DNA from: Taxillus chinensis
Lineage: Eukaryota; Streptophyta; Magnoliopsida; Santalales; Loranthaceae
Direction of reading: 5' to 3'
NCBI GenBank assembly: GCA_023512835.1
Contig: CM042090.1
Location: 46,455,321-46,519,320 of the forward strand
DNA: 64,000 nt
Positions 11,591 to 23,900 of this stretch are shown piece after piece. A program made the position numbers and the translations under genes. Position 1 is the stretch's first letter. Each line of letters opens with the position of its first letter. Below the pieces are notes generated by a model, which had not been told where the DNA came from, did no database searches, and saw only the letters and a program-made list of their open reading frames with translations.

Positions 11591-11782
11591 ACGATGAAGC
11601 CATGAGAGCATGCAGCAAGAATGATCTTTAAATATAGTAAGCCATATGTACCATAAGTTTCATCTGTACTAAGGCTTAATGTATTCTTGCTGACATGTTA
11701 GTGGAAATGTTTGTTTATCCTTAACTGTGTATTTCTTACTGCCTAACCAGATCAGATTACAAAGGGTTTGGCATATCCATAC
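11591..11782 (+). other. 3' untranslated region before the PPT of element A
   Basis: Between the end of the third ORF and the polypurine tract there is about 190 bases of AT-rich sequence. No motif is recognised in it. Confidence 0.5.
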
Positions 11783-11792
11783 TGGGAGAGAT
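11783..11792 (+). other. Polypurine tract of element A
   Basis: TGGGAGAGAT lies directly before the 3' LTR start (TG at 11793). It would prime plus-strand DNA synthesis. It is weaker than the GGGGGAG sites that follow pol at 7680-7803. Confidence 0.7.
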
Positions 11793-13022
11793 TGTTGGAT
11801 CAAACCTAGAATTTGGATGATGCAGATCAAACCCTATGTAATTGGATTCAAGATGTTTGTTGTTTATTCTAAGTCTGTGCAGAAGATAAAACTTTCATCC
11901 GGACCTTCTCCCGTAAAGACAAAGCTAAGGACAGGATACATAATCCTGATCCGGATCATCATGAGTGTCGTCATTCACTTGGTACACAACCAAGGTATCA
12001 TCCGGAGTAAGGATCCTTCGTGAAGAGTAATTACTTGACAAAACGACCAAGGAACCCGCGTCTAACTTTCAACTAGACCATGTCAAGTGATGCGGAGTAA
12101 GATTCCGAGTCTACAACTCGCACGAAGTAAGAGAGACTTGTTGCGGAGAACGAATCGAAGTTGTCACTCCACCGGACCAAGGAAATAAAGACACGGACTA
12201 TGAAATCTGAGTCTATCACTGATGCGGAGTAAGGACAATTGTTGCGGAGTAAGGGAAGCTAACGCGAAGTAAGGAATCCGAACCAAGCGCTGATGTGGAG
12301 TAAGCATTCCGTACCTACTCTATGCGGAGTAAGGAAGCGCTTACAAGGAACAAGGATTCCAGGACTATACCGATACGGAGTAAGCAACTACTGACACGGA
12401 GTAAGGATCCGAGCTTTGTTGATACGGAGTATGGAACCTTACTACGGACTAAGAAGACACTGCTTCACCTTTTCCAAGCCACATTTAATGGTCAGCTCGT
12501 TGTGTCCCGATGAAAGACAAACTCATTGAAGATCTAAACTGTCTTACACGTGGAACACTCAAAGATGTGGACGCAGCTCAAATGCAATTGGAATCAAGCA
12601 AAGTAATTCATTACACTTATGTTTCCAATATTTCGAACTCCATATCCGTAACAGTTAAAGCAAAGTATTTCCGAGAAGAACTTAATGTTACACAGTGCTT
12701 GGGATATACAGTTCCAAGATTCATAGGAATATTTATAAATACAAAACTGTGTATATTCATAAAAGTGAGGTTGTGGTACAGAGCTCATGGAGATTATAAA
12801 TGCCAGTGTGTGTAACTGTAAGACTGAGTGATATTGTAATCAGCTGTAATTGCTGCTTATTTTGTTGTAATTATCATCAGATAATAGAGCAAAATACTTC
12901 CACTATCTGGTTATCTTCCGCACTGATTTTACATCTTTTAACCAGATTGTGTTGTACCTATGAGAGGAAAAGAGTTTTGATTTGAGCCTATTCACCCCCC
13001 TCTAGGCTACTAGGGACCAACA
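11793..13022 (+). repeat. 3' LTR of element A
   Basis: It is colinear with 229-1465 and has the same TGTTGG..CCAACA ends. The GTACT target duplication follows at 13023-13027. A small open frame inside both LTRs (986-1258 and 12510-12815) differs in length and is not regarded as a gene. Confidence 0.95.
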
Positions 13023-13027
13023 GTACT

Positions 13028-13814
13028 CACACACTAGCCTCTATGATCTACTTGAGCTCTTGTACATTCCCGCACACCCTACATGTACAAGGTTTACATT
13101 ATATATATAACACATCCTTGAGAGATAGTCTTGGAACTTGTTGTTCCGAACTATGTGCACATTTACTGTTCCTCAGAATCCTCTCTGTCTTAAGTGCTAC
13201 GGATGTGGAGCTCAATGTCTTGAGTTTGCAAAACATAAGTGTGTTTGTGAGTTCCCAAGTTCATTCCAAGTTGTGTCCACATATCCGGATGATCCACGTG
13301 TAAGATACTTTAGGTTCTCAACGAGTTTGTCTTACATCGGGAAGCAACGAGCTGGTGACTTTGAATATGAAGAGATAAGTTAAAGTAGCATCTTCTTAAA
13401 TCCGGTATAAGGTTGCTTACTCCGTGTTAAACTAAACTTAGATCCTTACTCCGTAACAATGATTGCTTACTCCGTATCAATTTAGTATTGGAATCCTTAT
13501 TCCGTATTAGCGCTTTCTTAGTCCATTTAAAGTATTAGGCACAGATTCCTTAGTCCGTAGCTTTAAGTCATTAGTCCGCACGTATGATCCTTATTCCGTA
13601 TGAAGTGAAGACTTGGTTATGTACCAAGTGTTTGATGACGCACACTCTCATCTAGATTAGGATTATATATCCTGTCCTTAGCTTTCCTCTCACGAGTGTA
13701 GGTCCGGATTAAGTTCATATCTTCTGCAATAACTTAAAATGAAACAACAAAAGTCTCAAATCAAATTACATAGGGTTTTATTTGCATCATCCAAATTCTG
13801 GGCTTGATCCAACA
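13028..13814 (-). mobile_element. LTR fragment on the minus strand, right part (outer element)
   Basis: This is the continuation of the LTR at 2-228 beyond the insertion of element A. It ends (minus-strand start) TGTTGGATCAAGCCC at 13814. The block 13388-13600 carries the CTTACTCCG/CTTAGTCCG motif, the complement of the CGGAGTAAG array of element A. The flank beyond 13814 is gag sequence of element B, with no polypurine tract. Confidence 0.88.
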
Positions 13815-14129
13815 ACCAGCTTTCAGGGTCACTGCTACTACTGTGCAGTGTGGGGTCACAGGGCTAGATTTTATTGGTGGAGGTATCCCGTGCAAGATCC
13901 TAGAACTGCAATGAAGACATCTAGAAGGAACTTATACCAGATTGAAAGAAAGAAACCAGTGGGAAGTTTCTGCACTTACTATCAGAAACAAGAACATGAA
14001 GAAGCTTCATGCTGGTGGAAACCGAAGCCTGTTGTCACAAGAAACAAGTTTGCTATACTTGCAAACTTGGAGGTTTGTGATAATTGCGGCTGTGAACGAC
14101 AAAGTGCAAGAAATGTACTTATTCCTTAG
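13815..14129 (+). pseudogene. gag: gag C-terminal part with degenerate zinc knuckle, element B
   Basis: The frame begins inside gag, directly at the LTR insertion point. It contains CYYCAVWGHRARFY, a CX2CX3-4HX4C knuckle in which the last ligand is Tyr instead of Cys. A second Cys/Trp-rich stretch (FCTYYQKQEHEEASCWW) follows near 13965, which may be another knuckle. A stop at 14127 ends the segment, and the same frame continues into the protease region. Confidence 0.75.
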
Positions 14130-14150
14130 CAGAATAAGATAAAGAAAACC

Positions 14151-15602
14151 GTGAACGTTCCGAAGAAGAAGGAACTGAAAACATCTCAGAAGACTGTGAA
14201 ACCCAAGTTTGAAGGGGAGTGCTCCAAGTCTAAAGTAAAACAGGTAAAGCGCTTCAAATCTAAAGTAAAACAAGTCTACATGGCTAAGGGAAAAGAAGTG
14301 GCTCATATTGCTGAGATTGCATTGAAAGCAGACATCAAGGATAGACAGTGGATCCTTGATAGTGGATGCTCAAGTCACATGACTGGTGATATGAAGAAAT
14401 TGTCAGATATGAATACAGACAAGTCTGGCAAAGTGAGATTTGGCAATGATAGCTCTCTGAAAATCAAAGGGTTAGGCTCTGCCAAATGGGGTAAGAACAA
14501 ACTGAAGGACGTGTTACATGTTGAAGGTTTGAAATATAATCTAGCATCCGTCAGTCAGTTGTATGACTCAGGTCATGAAGTGACCTTTACTAAAACTAGC
14601 TGCCAAATAAAGAGAGAAAATGGCAACACAGTAGCAGCTGGAAGAAGGACAGATGGGGACTTGTATGTAATTGATGAAAGCAAGACCCATAGCTGTCATT
14701 TAATAAAGGTAGAAAACTTGTGAATTGTATGTAATGAACCCTAGCACAGAAGACTGAGATATTTGAATCAAAATAATATGAGAAGACTTGTGAATTGCAA
14801 AACTATAAGAGATATCCCAGACATTAAACGTGAAAGAGAGCATGTCTGCTCGGCATGCTTACATGGTAAACAGACCAGATTTCATTATAAAGTAAAAGAG
14901 TATAGTTCAAAAGCAGCTCTAGACATTGTGTATACAGACTTGTGTGGACCAATGAGAAACAAAGGACTAAATGGTGAAAGGTACTTCATTTTGTTTGTGG
15001 ATGATTTCACCAGAAGAACTTGTATTATGTATCTAAAGCATAAGATAGAAGCTTTGGAGTGCTTCAAGAAGTATAGAAGAATAGCTGAGAATGACTATGG
15101 TCGAAAGATTAAAATATTAAGATCTGATCAGGATACTGAGTTTACAAATGAAGCCTTTGAAAGGTACTTGAACAAACATGGGATTCAGCATTAACTGTCA
15201 GTAGCAAGAACTCCACAGCAAAACGGAGTTGTTGAAAGAAATAATAGAGCTGTCATTGAAATGGGTTGAACACTGTTGCTGGACGCTAATCTTCATGCAA
15301 GGTTTTGGATAGAGGCAACTAGAATAGCAGTACACGTACTAAACAGAGTCACTTTGAGACCAAGGATAGACTACACACCTTATGAACTATGGTGTGGGAA
15401 GAAATCAACAGCCAAATACTTCATAATATTTGGAAGCCCTTGCTTCGTGAAAATAAAGGAGCAAGGAAAAGGAAAGTTTCATGCCAGATCTGAGGAAGGG
15501 ACATTTGTTGGATACTCATATCAGACAAAGGGATATAGAGTTTTTCTTCCAAGACTTGGAAAAGTAGTAACTTCAAGTGAAGTCAAAGTAGATGAAAACT
15601 AG
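14151..15602 (+). pseudogene. pol: Protease-integrase part of pol, element B
   Basis: The aspartic protease motif is QWILDSGCSSHMTGD (near 14350). Integrase follows: the second zinc pair CSACLHGKQ (near 14848), first core acid YTDLCGP, second IRSDQ-type (ILRSDQDTEF near 15115), and TPQQNGVVERNNR with the catalytic Glu near 15234. Stops occur at 14721, 15192 and 15267 and at the end, 15600. All are consistent with single transitions and no frameshift is seen. Confidence 0.9.
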
Positions 15603-15866
15603 AAGAAAGATGTAATAGAAGATGAGACTCCAGACTTTGAAGTAGTAGAACCTCAGGAGGAAGAAAAGTTTGAGCATGAAAAAGAAGAGAAAAATGAAGA
15701 TACAAACTCAGAGAAGTCTGATGAAGAGAAGGAAGAGTCCAATCCTGGAGAAAATTCTACTAAAAAGACCAAGAGGACATGGTCCAGTGCGCATGACAAG
15801 GATTAGATCCTTGGTTATCCCCAAGCAGGTGTAACAACCAGGAGGAGATTTACAAGAGCTACTGCA

Positions 15867-17279
15867 TTGCTCTCTCAAATAGAGCCCAAAACAGTTGGAG
15901 AAACAGTAGAAGATAAAGCTTGGATCACAGCAATGAATGAAGAGCTGGATCAAATTGAAAAGAATAAGACATGGGAGCTAGTTCCTAGACCAAAGAACAA
16001 AAATGTCATTGGAACTAAGTGGGTATTTAGGAATAAACTGAATGAAGATGGCAAGGTTGTTAGGAACAAGGCACGACTGGTATGCAAAGGGTACTCTCAG
16101 ATTGAGGGAATTGATGTAGATGAGACTTTTGCACCAGTGGCAAGGCTAGAAACTATCAGAATGTTTCTTGCATTAGCAGCACATAAGAAATTCAAGGTTT
16201 ATCAAATGGATGTGAAGTCTACTTTTCTAAATGGACTGCTGAAAGAAGAAGTGTATATTGAGCAACTAGATGGAGTGCAGATTGCTGATGATGAGACACA
16301 TGTCTGTAAACTAAAGAAAGCCTTGTATGGCCTGAAGCAAGCTCCTAGAGCATGGTATAGCCGACTGGATGGGTATTTGAAAAAAATGAATTTCAGTAGA
16401 GGAACAGTGGATCATAACTTATATATACTAAATTCGGACAGAGGTCGGCTGGCTACCATAGTTTATGTCGATGACATCATATTCGGAGGAAGTCACTCAG
16501 GCTTATATGAAGAATTTGCCAAGAAAATGAGTGATGAATTTGAAATGTCTCTTATAGGAGAACTGACATACTTTTTGGGACTGCAGATTAGGCAAACTGC
16601 TGAAGGCATATTTATATCATAACCCAAGTATGCCAAGGAATTGTTGAAGAAGTATGGTATGGAAGCTAGCAAGCCTGTTAGAACCCCAATGGCTACAGGC
16701 TGCAAACTTCATAAGGATCAGGAAGGCACAAGTGTAAATCAAAAAGAGTATCAAGGTATGATTGGAAACCTCTTATACATCACAGCCTCTAGACCTGATC
16801 TAATGCAAACTGTGTGTCAGACAAGTAGATATCAGGTAAATCCAAAGGAGTCTCACTTGCTGGCAGTCAAAAGGATCATTAGATACCTAAACGGTACACT
16901 AGAGATGGGACTGTGGTATCCCTCTAAGGATTCCATTGAGTTACAGGTTTACACTGATGCAGATTGGGCTGGAAACATCGATGACAGACGTTCTACCAGT
17001 GGCTGCAGTTTTTATTTGGGCTCTAAATGTGTTGCATAGTTGAGCCGCAAACAAAATAGTGTTGCATGTAGTACAGCAGAAGCAGAGTATGTGGCTGTCC
17101 ATGCAGCGTCTACTCAAGTGGTATGGATGCTCATGCAATTGTCAGACTTGGGCGTCAATGTTAAGTTACCTATGAACATCTGGTGTGACAACCAGAGTGC
17201 TATCAATATTAGTAGGAATCCTGTCCAACATTCGAAGACCAAACATATTGATTATTGCTACCACTATATCAAGGAATAA
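15867..17279 (+). pseudogene. pol: Reverse transcriptase-RNase H part of pol, element B
   Basis: Reverse transcriptase starts near [13 protein letters not shown] (16000). It has [13 protein letters not shown], then [10 protein letters not shown] with an intact YVDD box (near 16465). RNase H has YTDADWAG (near 16952), STAEAEYVAV and WCDNQSAINIS. Stops interrupt it at 16620, 17037 and 17277, all in the same frame. The linker 15603-15866, rich in Glu and Lys, contains another stop near 15804. Confidence 0.9.
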
Positions 17280-17573
17280 GTGGAAGAGGGAAGTGTGCAC
17301 TTGTTGTATGTTCCTACATAGGAACAAACGGTAGATATCCTCACCAAACCTTTATCAATCGAGTTGTTTGATAGACACCGAAGCGGGCTGTCAGTACAGC
17401 CACCTCCTCACGCATAAGGCTTCTGTTGGGTTCCCCTCCTATCTTTGCAATTGATTGGCAAAGGGGGAGAAGAACAGAAGAGTATACTGTGTCTAGGGGG
17501 AGCACAAGTTTAAGGGGAACAGTTCGACGGTTTGTGCATTCCGTATGTTGCCAACAATTCCAAAGGGGGAGAT
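17280..17573 (+). other. End of pol and polypurine cluster of element B
   Basis: The tail of RNase H (VDILTKP near 17332) is still readable. GGGGGAG-type purine tracts follow near 17463, 17496 and 17564. The last, AAAGGGGGAGAT, directly precedes the LTR start TGTTGTTCCC at 17574 and is the working polypurine tract. Confidence 0.75.
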
Positions 17574-19210
17574 TGTTGTTCCCATGAGGTTGTGTTGTCA
17601 TTGTTGTCAACATGATGCAAGAAGCAAAATTCACCAGGTCGAAGGTCTAGGTCGAAGATCCGTACTTGGTTGGACAACTTTGTAGAGTGAGCTCGTAGAG
17701 GGAGTCTACCTGTGTACGTCCTTAACTCGAAGATCTGTAGACCTGTAGCCTCGAAGGTCGTAGATAGGGGCGACTCGAAGGTCGAAGGTCATAGACAGAC
17801 CATGGGGCTAGTAGCACCCTCGAAGGACCACAGGGTCGAAGCCTTGAATAGGCACAGGGTCGAAGCCTCGAAGGACCATAGGGTCGAAGCCTTAAATAGG
17901 CATAGGGTCGAAGCCTTGAAGAACCACCGGGTCGAAGGGTCGCAGTTTGACAAACCCAAGGTATAGACAGATAAAGAGTAGAGACTTGAATACTCGAAGC
18001 AAAGACTCGTAGAGTCGCAGCGTGCAGAGTCGTAAACTCGAAGCTCGGAGGGTCGTAGGAAGAACCCGTTGCAAAGACCCATAGACAGTTTATCAACCAA
18101 GGCAAAATGCAGCTGTCACTGACTCGAAGACTCGTAGAGCTCAGGCTCGTAGAATGAGATGTCAGCTGTCTGACCTAGCTTCGAAGCCAGAAAGCAAAAA
18201 AAGTGGAAGTTTACTTCTCAGGGCTCGAAGACTTAGACTCGAAGAATCGAAGAGGAAGACTCGTAGACCCTTAGGAAAGTTATGAGGCAATATCTCTGAG
18301 GCTGTGGCTAGACAAAGAAATGGAGCGCGCTACGAAGGAGCAAAACGCACTGAAGTTCACCATTTCAGTAAGTCGTTACCCGGACAGTAGTTTTAAGTAC
18401 GTTAAGTACTGAAAAACACGTGGACGTAATTTGAGGGTAATTTATCATGTTTCAATGGTAAAGATCGAAAGAAGAAACATGCTTAACCCTAGACGAAGGG
18501 TTTCTGACTGGTGCCGACCTATAAAAGCAAGGAATATGCTTGACTCAATCATGCGCCGAAAGTATTCTGAAGAAAAACAAGAAACGTATCTGCAGAGATA
18601 TAGGAGACGACAAAGAGTAGTTCCAAGATATGGAGAAAGAGAAAGAGGAAGATCGAAGGGGAGATAACAGTAAGTTAATCCGTTCCACTTCCTCATACAT
18701 TAAAAGAATAGATTGTGAGTTCAAGAAAGGAGTGGTTGAAGGTCGAGCATAGCAAACGGTCAGTAACGTAGGAGCAGTTTGTGTTAGACAAATTCTTATA
18801 GTGAGTAAATTCTGGAGCAATACTGTTTTTGTATTTGAAGTTAAAAAGGAGAGAGAGTTGATCTTATTGTAACAAGGGCTAGACCCTATTGTATGGAAAG
18901 AAGATATAGTGGATTGGACTCGGTGTAGGTACACCCTCACCACCGTGGAGTAGATCACATTGATCAAACCACGTATATTGTGTGTCTTTATTTTTTCTTT
19001 CTCATACATACCTGCTTGCAACTGATATTGCATGAGATACTAATAGACCACCATACGAGGACCACATCTGATAAAGAAACCTCTTTAAAATATCCTACTC
19101 TGAAAAGTAGTTGAAAGTTTTATTTTAAAGTATACGATTCCCCCCCCCCCCCCTCTCTCGTATACATACACATATACCAAGGCTAGCACGCTTGGAACCT
19201 GGGAATATCA
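17574..19210 (+). repeat. 3' LTR of element B
   Basis: The start (TGTTGTTCCC after the polypurine tract) is clear. A TATA-like box TATAAAAG is at 18520-18527. A C14 run with CTCTCG near 19140 matches the poly-C block that lies close to the end of related copia LTRs. The end GGGAATATCA at 19210 is the best TG..CA partner, but the 5' LTR is off the window, so it is not proven. Confidence 0.7.
17640..18260 (+). repeat. TCGAAG/TCGTAG microrepeat array in the LTR of element B
   Basis: Dozens of TCGAAG and TCGTAG hexamers occur here, some in longer local repeats such as CATAGGGTCGAAGCCTT between 17830 and 17930. It is upstream of the TATA box, in U3. The same hexamer cluster appears in solo LTR G (53630-53880) and in element E (56890-57030). 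Confidence 0.75.
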
Positions 19211-20052
19211 ATTCTTGACACGACATTAACATTTGTACGCACTATCATGTAAAGATTAAGAGCATGGAATGGGTCGGGAAGACATGATCCCTACTGAACT
19301 ATAGTTGCTCACCACTCCTATTATGTGATTGTTTTCTTTCAAGTGTTTACCGAAGTTAGCCAAAACGGCCGAGGTGTGGATCCAGTCTAAAGGCTTCTTT
19401 TACTTAAATAAAGATTGTTTCCTTAATGTAGCCCTTTGTTTGGGCTATTGTGAACACGAATTGATGTAACCCCTCAAGGGGATTATTTTGTATGAAGTTT
19501 TAAATTTAATGGAATATTATATTTGAGTTTGTGAATCTAAATGTGTGAGTATGTGTATTATGTGTTGTATTAAGTTGTTGAGCAGGCGGGGATAGTACTT
19601 GAATTGTAATATAATTTCCTTTGTGTTCGATATTTTATATGCCTTGTCCCACCAAGTGCAGGCAAAGGCAATCACTAACCAGCTTTTCTTGGGTATATAT
19701 TTGGGACGTGAGAAAACAAGAGTCATCTATAAGCACAATCTAACAAAATCTTACCCAAGTAAATATTAGATGGTAGACCACAGCTCAGGACAGAGAATGG
19801 CTAACTTTACTATGAGTGTTAATAATGATTATAAAGTTAAAATTTGATTCAACTATAGCAATTAATAAATTTAATACAACAAAGATGCTTTGTTTTCATT
19901 AATAGCGAGAAAAAGAATGCTATATAAATTTTTCTAAAATGTCAAAAAAATTAGAAAATAAGTTTTTCTTATTTCAAATTAACAATGAAAAATAAATAAT
20001 CATAATATACGTAATCTACACTCATCGTTATATTTTCTCCGCAATACAATGT

Positions 20053-20116
<64 letters not shown>

Positions 20117-20910
20117 TATAATTCTTTTCACTAGCCACTAGCCTCCATAAATGGGGCACACGCACATGAATGCTTGTGATTTTTGACAACCTAAAGTTTT
20201 CTAATCTCACTCCACTCATACATATTTAATGTCAATTATAATTTACTTTAATAATATATTTTTATCACACAAATTCAACAAAAAACAATAACGAAAAGCA
20301 AGAAATAAAACTTTCTCTTGTCAATTCTTCTATAGAATGAAATATCCTAAACTGCTTGCACATACGAAATATAATTTTAAAATACTACTTTTCACCTAGA
20401 GGGATACAGTAATAAATAAAATAACAATTATCACTCCTGCCAGGAGCACCGGAGTAGAGGCCCAATGGAAACGTGACATCACCAACGTGATAAAAATAAC
20501 ATGGGCAATCAATTAATTCATCCATTCAAAAGTACGTCAAACTCACGGAAAAGCAATGGTTCAAAAGTGTAGCATTTGGATTTTCAATTTCATTTAAAAT
20601 TGAATTCCATCCGAAGGCGATAATAATGCCACTACAATTAATCCTAATCTTGTCCTAAATTTGATTGAATGAGCAGCATTACTTTAATAACATTTGGTGC
20701 CCTGAGGTCAACATATTTTTTTTTTCAGAATGCTTATAAATGTCACTTTCCACCAACGCACCACTATTAGAACCGTTTTTATTTTTATTTTTATTTTTGC
20801 CCCTTCGAAGCTATGCACACAACTCGAGCGCCCGGTCCCATAGGAGCTCAACTATCTGAAGACAAACTGAGGTTTGAAAAGGGTTTGAGGCATGTCACCC
20901 GTTGAATTAC
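19211..20910. other. Intergenic sequence downstream of the pseudouridine synthase gene
   Basis: AT-rich sequence with no recognisable gene or transposon protein. It contains the TA microsatellite and the presumed 3' untranslated region of the minus-strand gene just below 20911. Confidence 0.5.
20056..20122. repeat. (TA)n microsatellite
   Basis: A nearly pure TA dinucleotide run of about 65 bases, interrupted once near 20109. Confidence 0.95.
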
Positions 20911-23900
20911 CTACTTCATGGTGATCATCTTTTTGTTGATTATCCGTAGTTGACTCAAAATCTCGGTAAAATCTTCAGGAGGTGGACAAGATAATTTTAT
21001 GGTTTCTCCCGTCCGGGGATGTGTAAACCTACAAAATCACATAGGATAAGTTTCACATTCTAAATATATAGCGAATATTGAAACCCAACATACTGAGTGC
21101 AGAGATTATTTTATGTTCTAACCCAAGAGCCAGCGCGTGAAGACAAGGTCTCTCTAATCTCAAAACCAGCTGTGAAAGTAGATCACCACAGTTAGGTGGG
21201 GTCTTCTGCCGGAACAGTGACATGGCCATACTCTTGGTACCTCCATACACCTGGTCTCCTAACAGAGGAATTCCAAGATATTTGGCATGTGCTCGAATCT
21301 ATGAGGAAAAAAGAAAGCATTAGCTGTTCAATTCTAAAACTTGAATCTATTGTTCCTAAATCAATAGGTAACTGGAATAAAAATTGTATACTGTATGATA
21401 GATGGCCTAAGCCTACTCTATTTGTGGCAGTTAAAAAGCAAAGATCGATAAAACAATACCTGGTGAGTGCGACCAGTTTCCAATCTCCATTCCACTAATG
21501 CAGAAGCACCACCAGCTAGTGTTTCAATTATTTTGTACCTGATGAAAATCCAAAAGTTTGACCTTCATAATCAAACACAAAAGATACTTTCAAAAATATT
21601 TAGATAGAATTACAAACGAGCATAAGCTGCAACTGATCCCCTGCAAATACACACACGAAAGCCTACACCCCTCCCCAACCCCAACCAAAAAGGGAGAAAA
21701 AAGAATAAGTACACCAAGGAACCGTATCTATTACAATTACAATGCTTAAATATGAGAGATATGAGAAGAATCACCTACTAGCAGCATGACGGGGCTGTCC
21801 GCAATTATGAGATCCAGAAGTAGCAATCATGCGAATTCGGCTACTTAGATCCCGACCTATTGGCACATCAACCCGTCCAGAGGCTTGGGAGGGAACTCCA
21901 GATGTAAGACTAATGTATACTCTGTGGATGGTGTGAAGCTTGAACTGGTCAGATAAATGTGCATGAGAATGTTCATTCTGCCAAAAAGTTATCAGGTTTT
22001 AGCCACACCATGCAAATGGCAGAGAAAATATTTAGGATTGTACTGTACTAATATATGAGATTTATACCTTTGCAACAACAAGCAGCCCACTTGTGCCTTT
22101 GTCCAATCTGTGCACAATTCCTGGACGAACAGAGGTTTCCAACATGCTAGTACTACTGCCTTCTTGATTAGTAGAAAATACACTCAATTCCCCATGTTCA
22201 GAAATGCCTTCTTCCTCTAGATCCCTGCTCGGGAATGCGTTAAATGGGAGGCCACAATGGTGAAGAATTCCATTTACAAGTGTGCCAGTAGCGTTTCCAG
22301 GTGCTGGATGAACAACCTATCTTATATTTAAGCAACATCAAAAGACAAAACATTATTATCTAAAATGACTTTCACATATACATGACTATTATGATGACAT
22401 GTATTCAACCTATCTTACATTTAAGCAATAATACTCTAAAAGTAGTTTGTATTGCCCACAGAAGAGCCAAACCAATGTAGTATTCAAAGTCATTTATTTC
22501 CCTAACATTTGGAAAACATCGTTGAAGTTTCAGGCATTTAAGTATGCAACCTTCAAAAGGGCTGCCCGGCTTGTAAGGAAGTAAAGACACATATCCACCG
22601 GTGATGAGGTTGTAGGTTCAAAACTACAAGGACCATTTGTGATGTTTTAATTAACGAAAATATTTTTTTGTAAGTAATAAAGATTGCATTAAGAGAAAAT
22701 AAAAGTTTCAGAAGAGGATAGAAGATAGTCATATCCAAGAAAAACGAAGAGCCCATACAAATATTACAAGAAAACCACAAGGACCCAACAAAAAACAACA
22801 ACACGAAACAACCCACTTATGAAAAAAAACGCAGAACTCCTAAGCGGCAAACCATTCGACTATCTTACCTTAGAAGTCCGAGAACTCTCGGCACCATAAT
22901 TAATCAAAGATGCGAGCCGTTTAAGGTCCCGCATACTTTTAGACCCCGGTCGGGCGAACTGCTGAAAATACATGATAGTATCCTTTCGGGCTTGATGCCA
23001 AGCTTCGATCTCGCATAACAAATCAGAGGTAGCAAGTTCACACCCCTCGTAACTCACCCCTAACACAGAGCCAATGGCCTTGTAAGAACGGAGCCACTCC
23101 GGCTCTTCCTCCTCTGGCTAATCGGAGACACACTCAGGGGAATAAGGCTCCCCAAAGAGAGCAACATCAAGTGGACCATCAAACAACAAAGGCTAAATAG
23201 CCAAGCCACCCATCGAATGCTCCCCAGGAAGTTCCACCAGCGCACTCGCAAAACGAGAGACAAAAGGATTATTATCCTCGGTGTCCCTCGCACTCCGATC
23301 CCAAAATGAGACAGGAGAGCCCTCCAAGTGATCAATAAAGGACCCAAACAAAAGAGAGGCTCAGTGAGGGGAGGCAAACAAAGCTGGCCAAGGACTAACA
23401 ACGCTAGTCGGAGGAGGCCTAGCAGGGGCCGACGAAGCAGCCGGAGGCGCAAGCTCAGGAGCGCAAGGGGGAAGGAGCAGCGGTAAACGTTGATCCTCAA
23501 CCGGAGACCCGGAGACCGGGGACAATTGCGGGATGGAGCAAGAGGGAGAAGGTTCAGGGGGGAGGGACAGCTACAGGATAGAACAGGAAGGAGATAGTTC
23601 AAGGGAGAGGGGCAGCTAGTGAGGGTTTCCAGCGGAGAGAGGGGATGAAGTAAGTGGGCTGGACTGGGTGGGGTAAATGGTTAAGGGTTCGGGCGGACTG
23701 GAGGATAATAGAGAGTTGGGATGGGGGAAAAAAGGGGGTTGGGCGAAGAGGGGGAGAGGGGTGCAGGCGCAAGGTGAGAGGAAAAAAAAGAAAGGGATGG
23801 GCTTGGGTTGGAGGGGCGGGCTTGAAAGAGGGGAAGTGGGCTATGGGCCTAGCAAAGAGGGCCGAGGAATTAGAGGGGGCAACGAGGTGGACTGGGAAGA

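Larger units (their letters stand above)
229..13022 (+). mobile_element. Ty1/copia LTR retrotransposon A with a third ORF
   Basis: The element is bounded by TG..CA LTRs (229-1465 and 11793-13022) and by a perfect five-base target duplication GTACT (224-228 and 13023-13027). The order gag, protease, integrase, reverse transcriptase, RNase H is the copia order. Size (12.8 kb), LTR length (1.2 kb), an extended gag and a long region after pol suggest the SIRE/Maximus lineage (inference). Frameshifts and stops make it non-autonomous. By eye the two LTRs differ at about ten of the first 225 aligned bases, so it is not recent. Unusual feature: an ~889-codon reading frame between pol and the 3' LTR. 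Confidence 0.95.
13815..19210 (+). mobile_element. Ty1/copia relic B (5' part outside the window)
   Basis: The element runs from inside gag through protease, integrase, reverse transcriptase and RNase H to a 3' LTR. From 13815 to 17279 all coding segments lie in one frame, broken only by stop codons. The 5' part is separated by the LTR inserted at 13814 and lies off the window. This is the oldest layer of the left nest. Confidence 0.9.

Noticed and set aside
17712..18105. Repetitive protein frames in the TCGAAG array
   Set aside because: Open on both strands because of the hexamer repeat; no evidence of translation.
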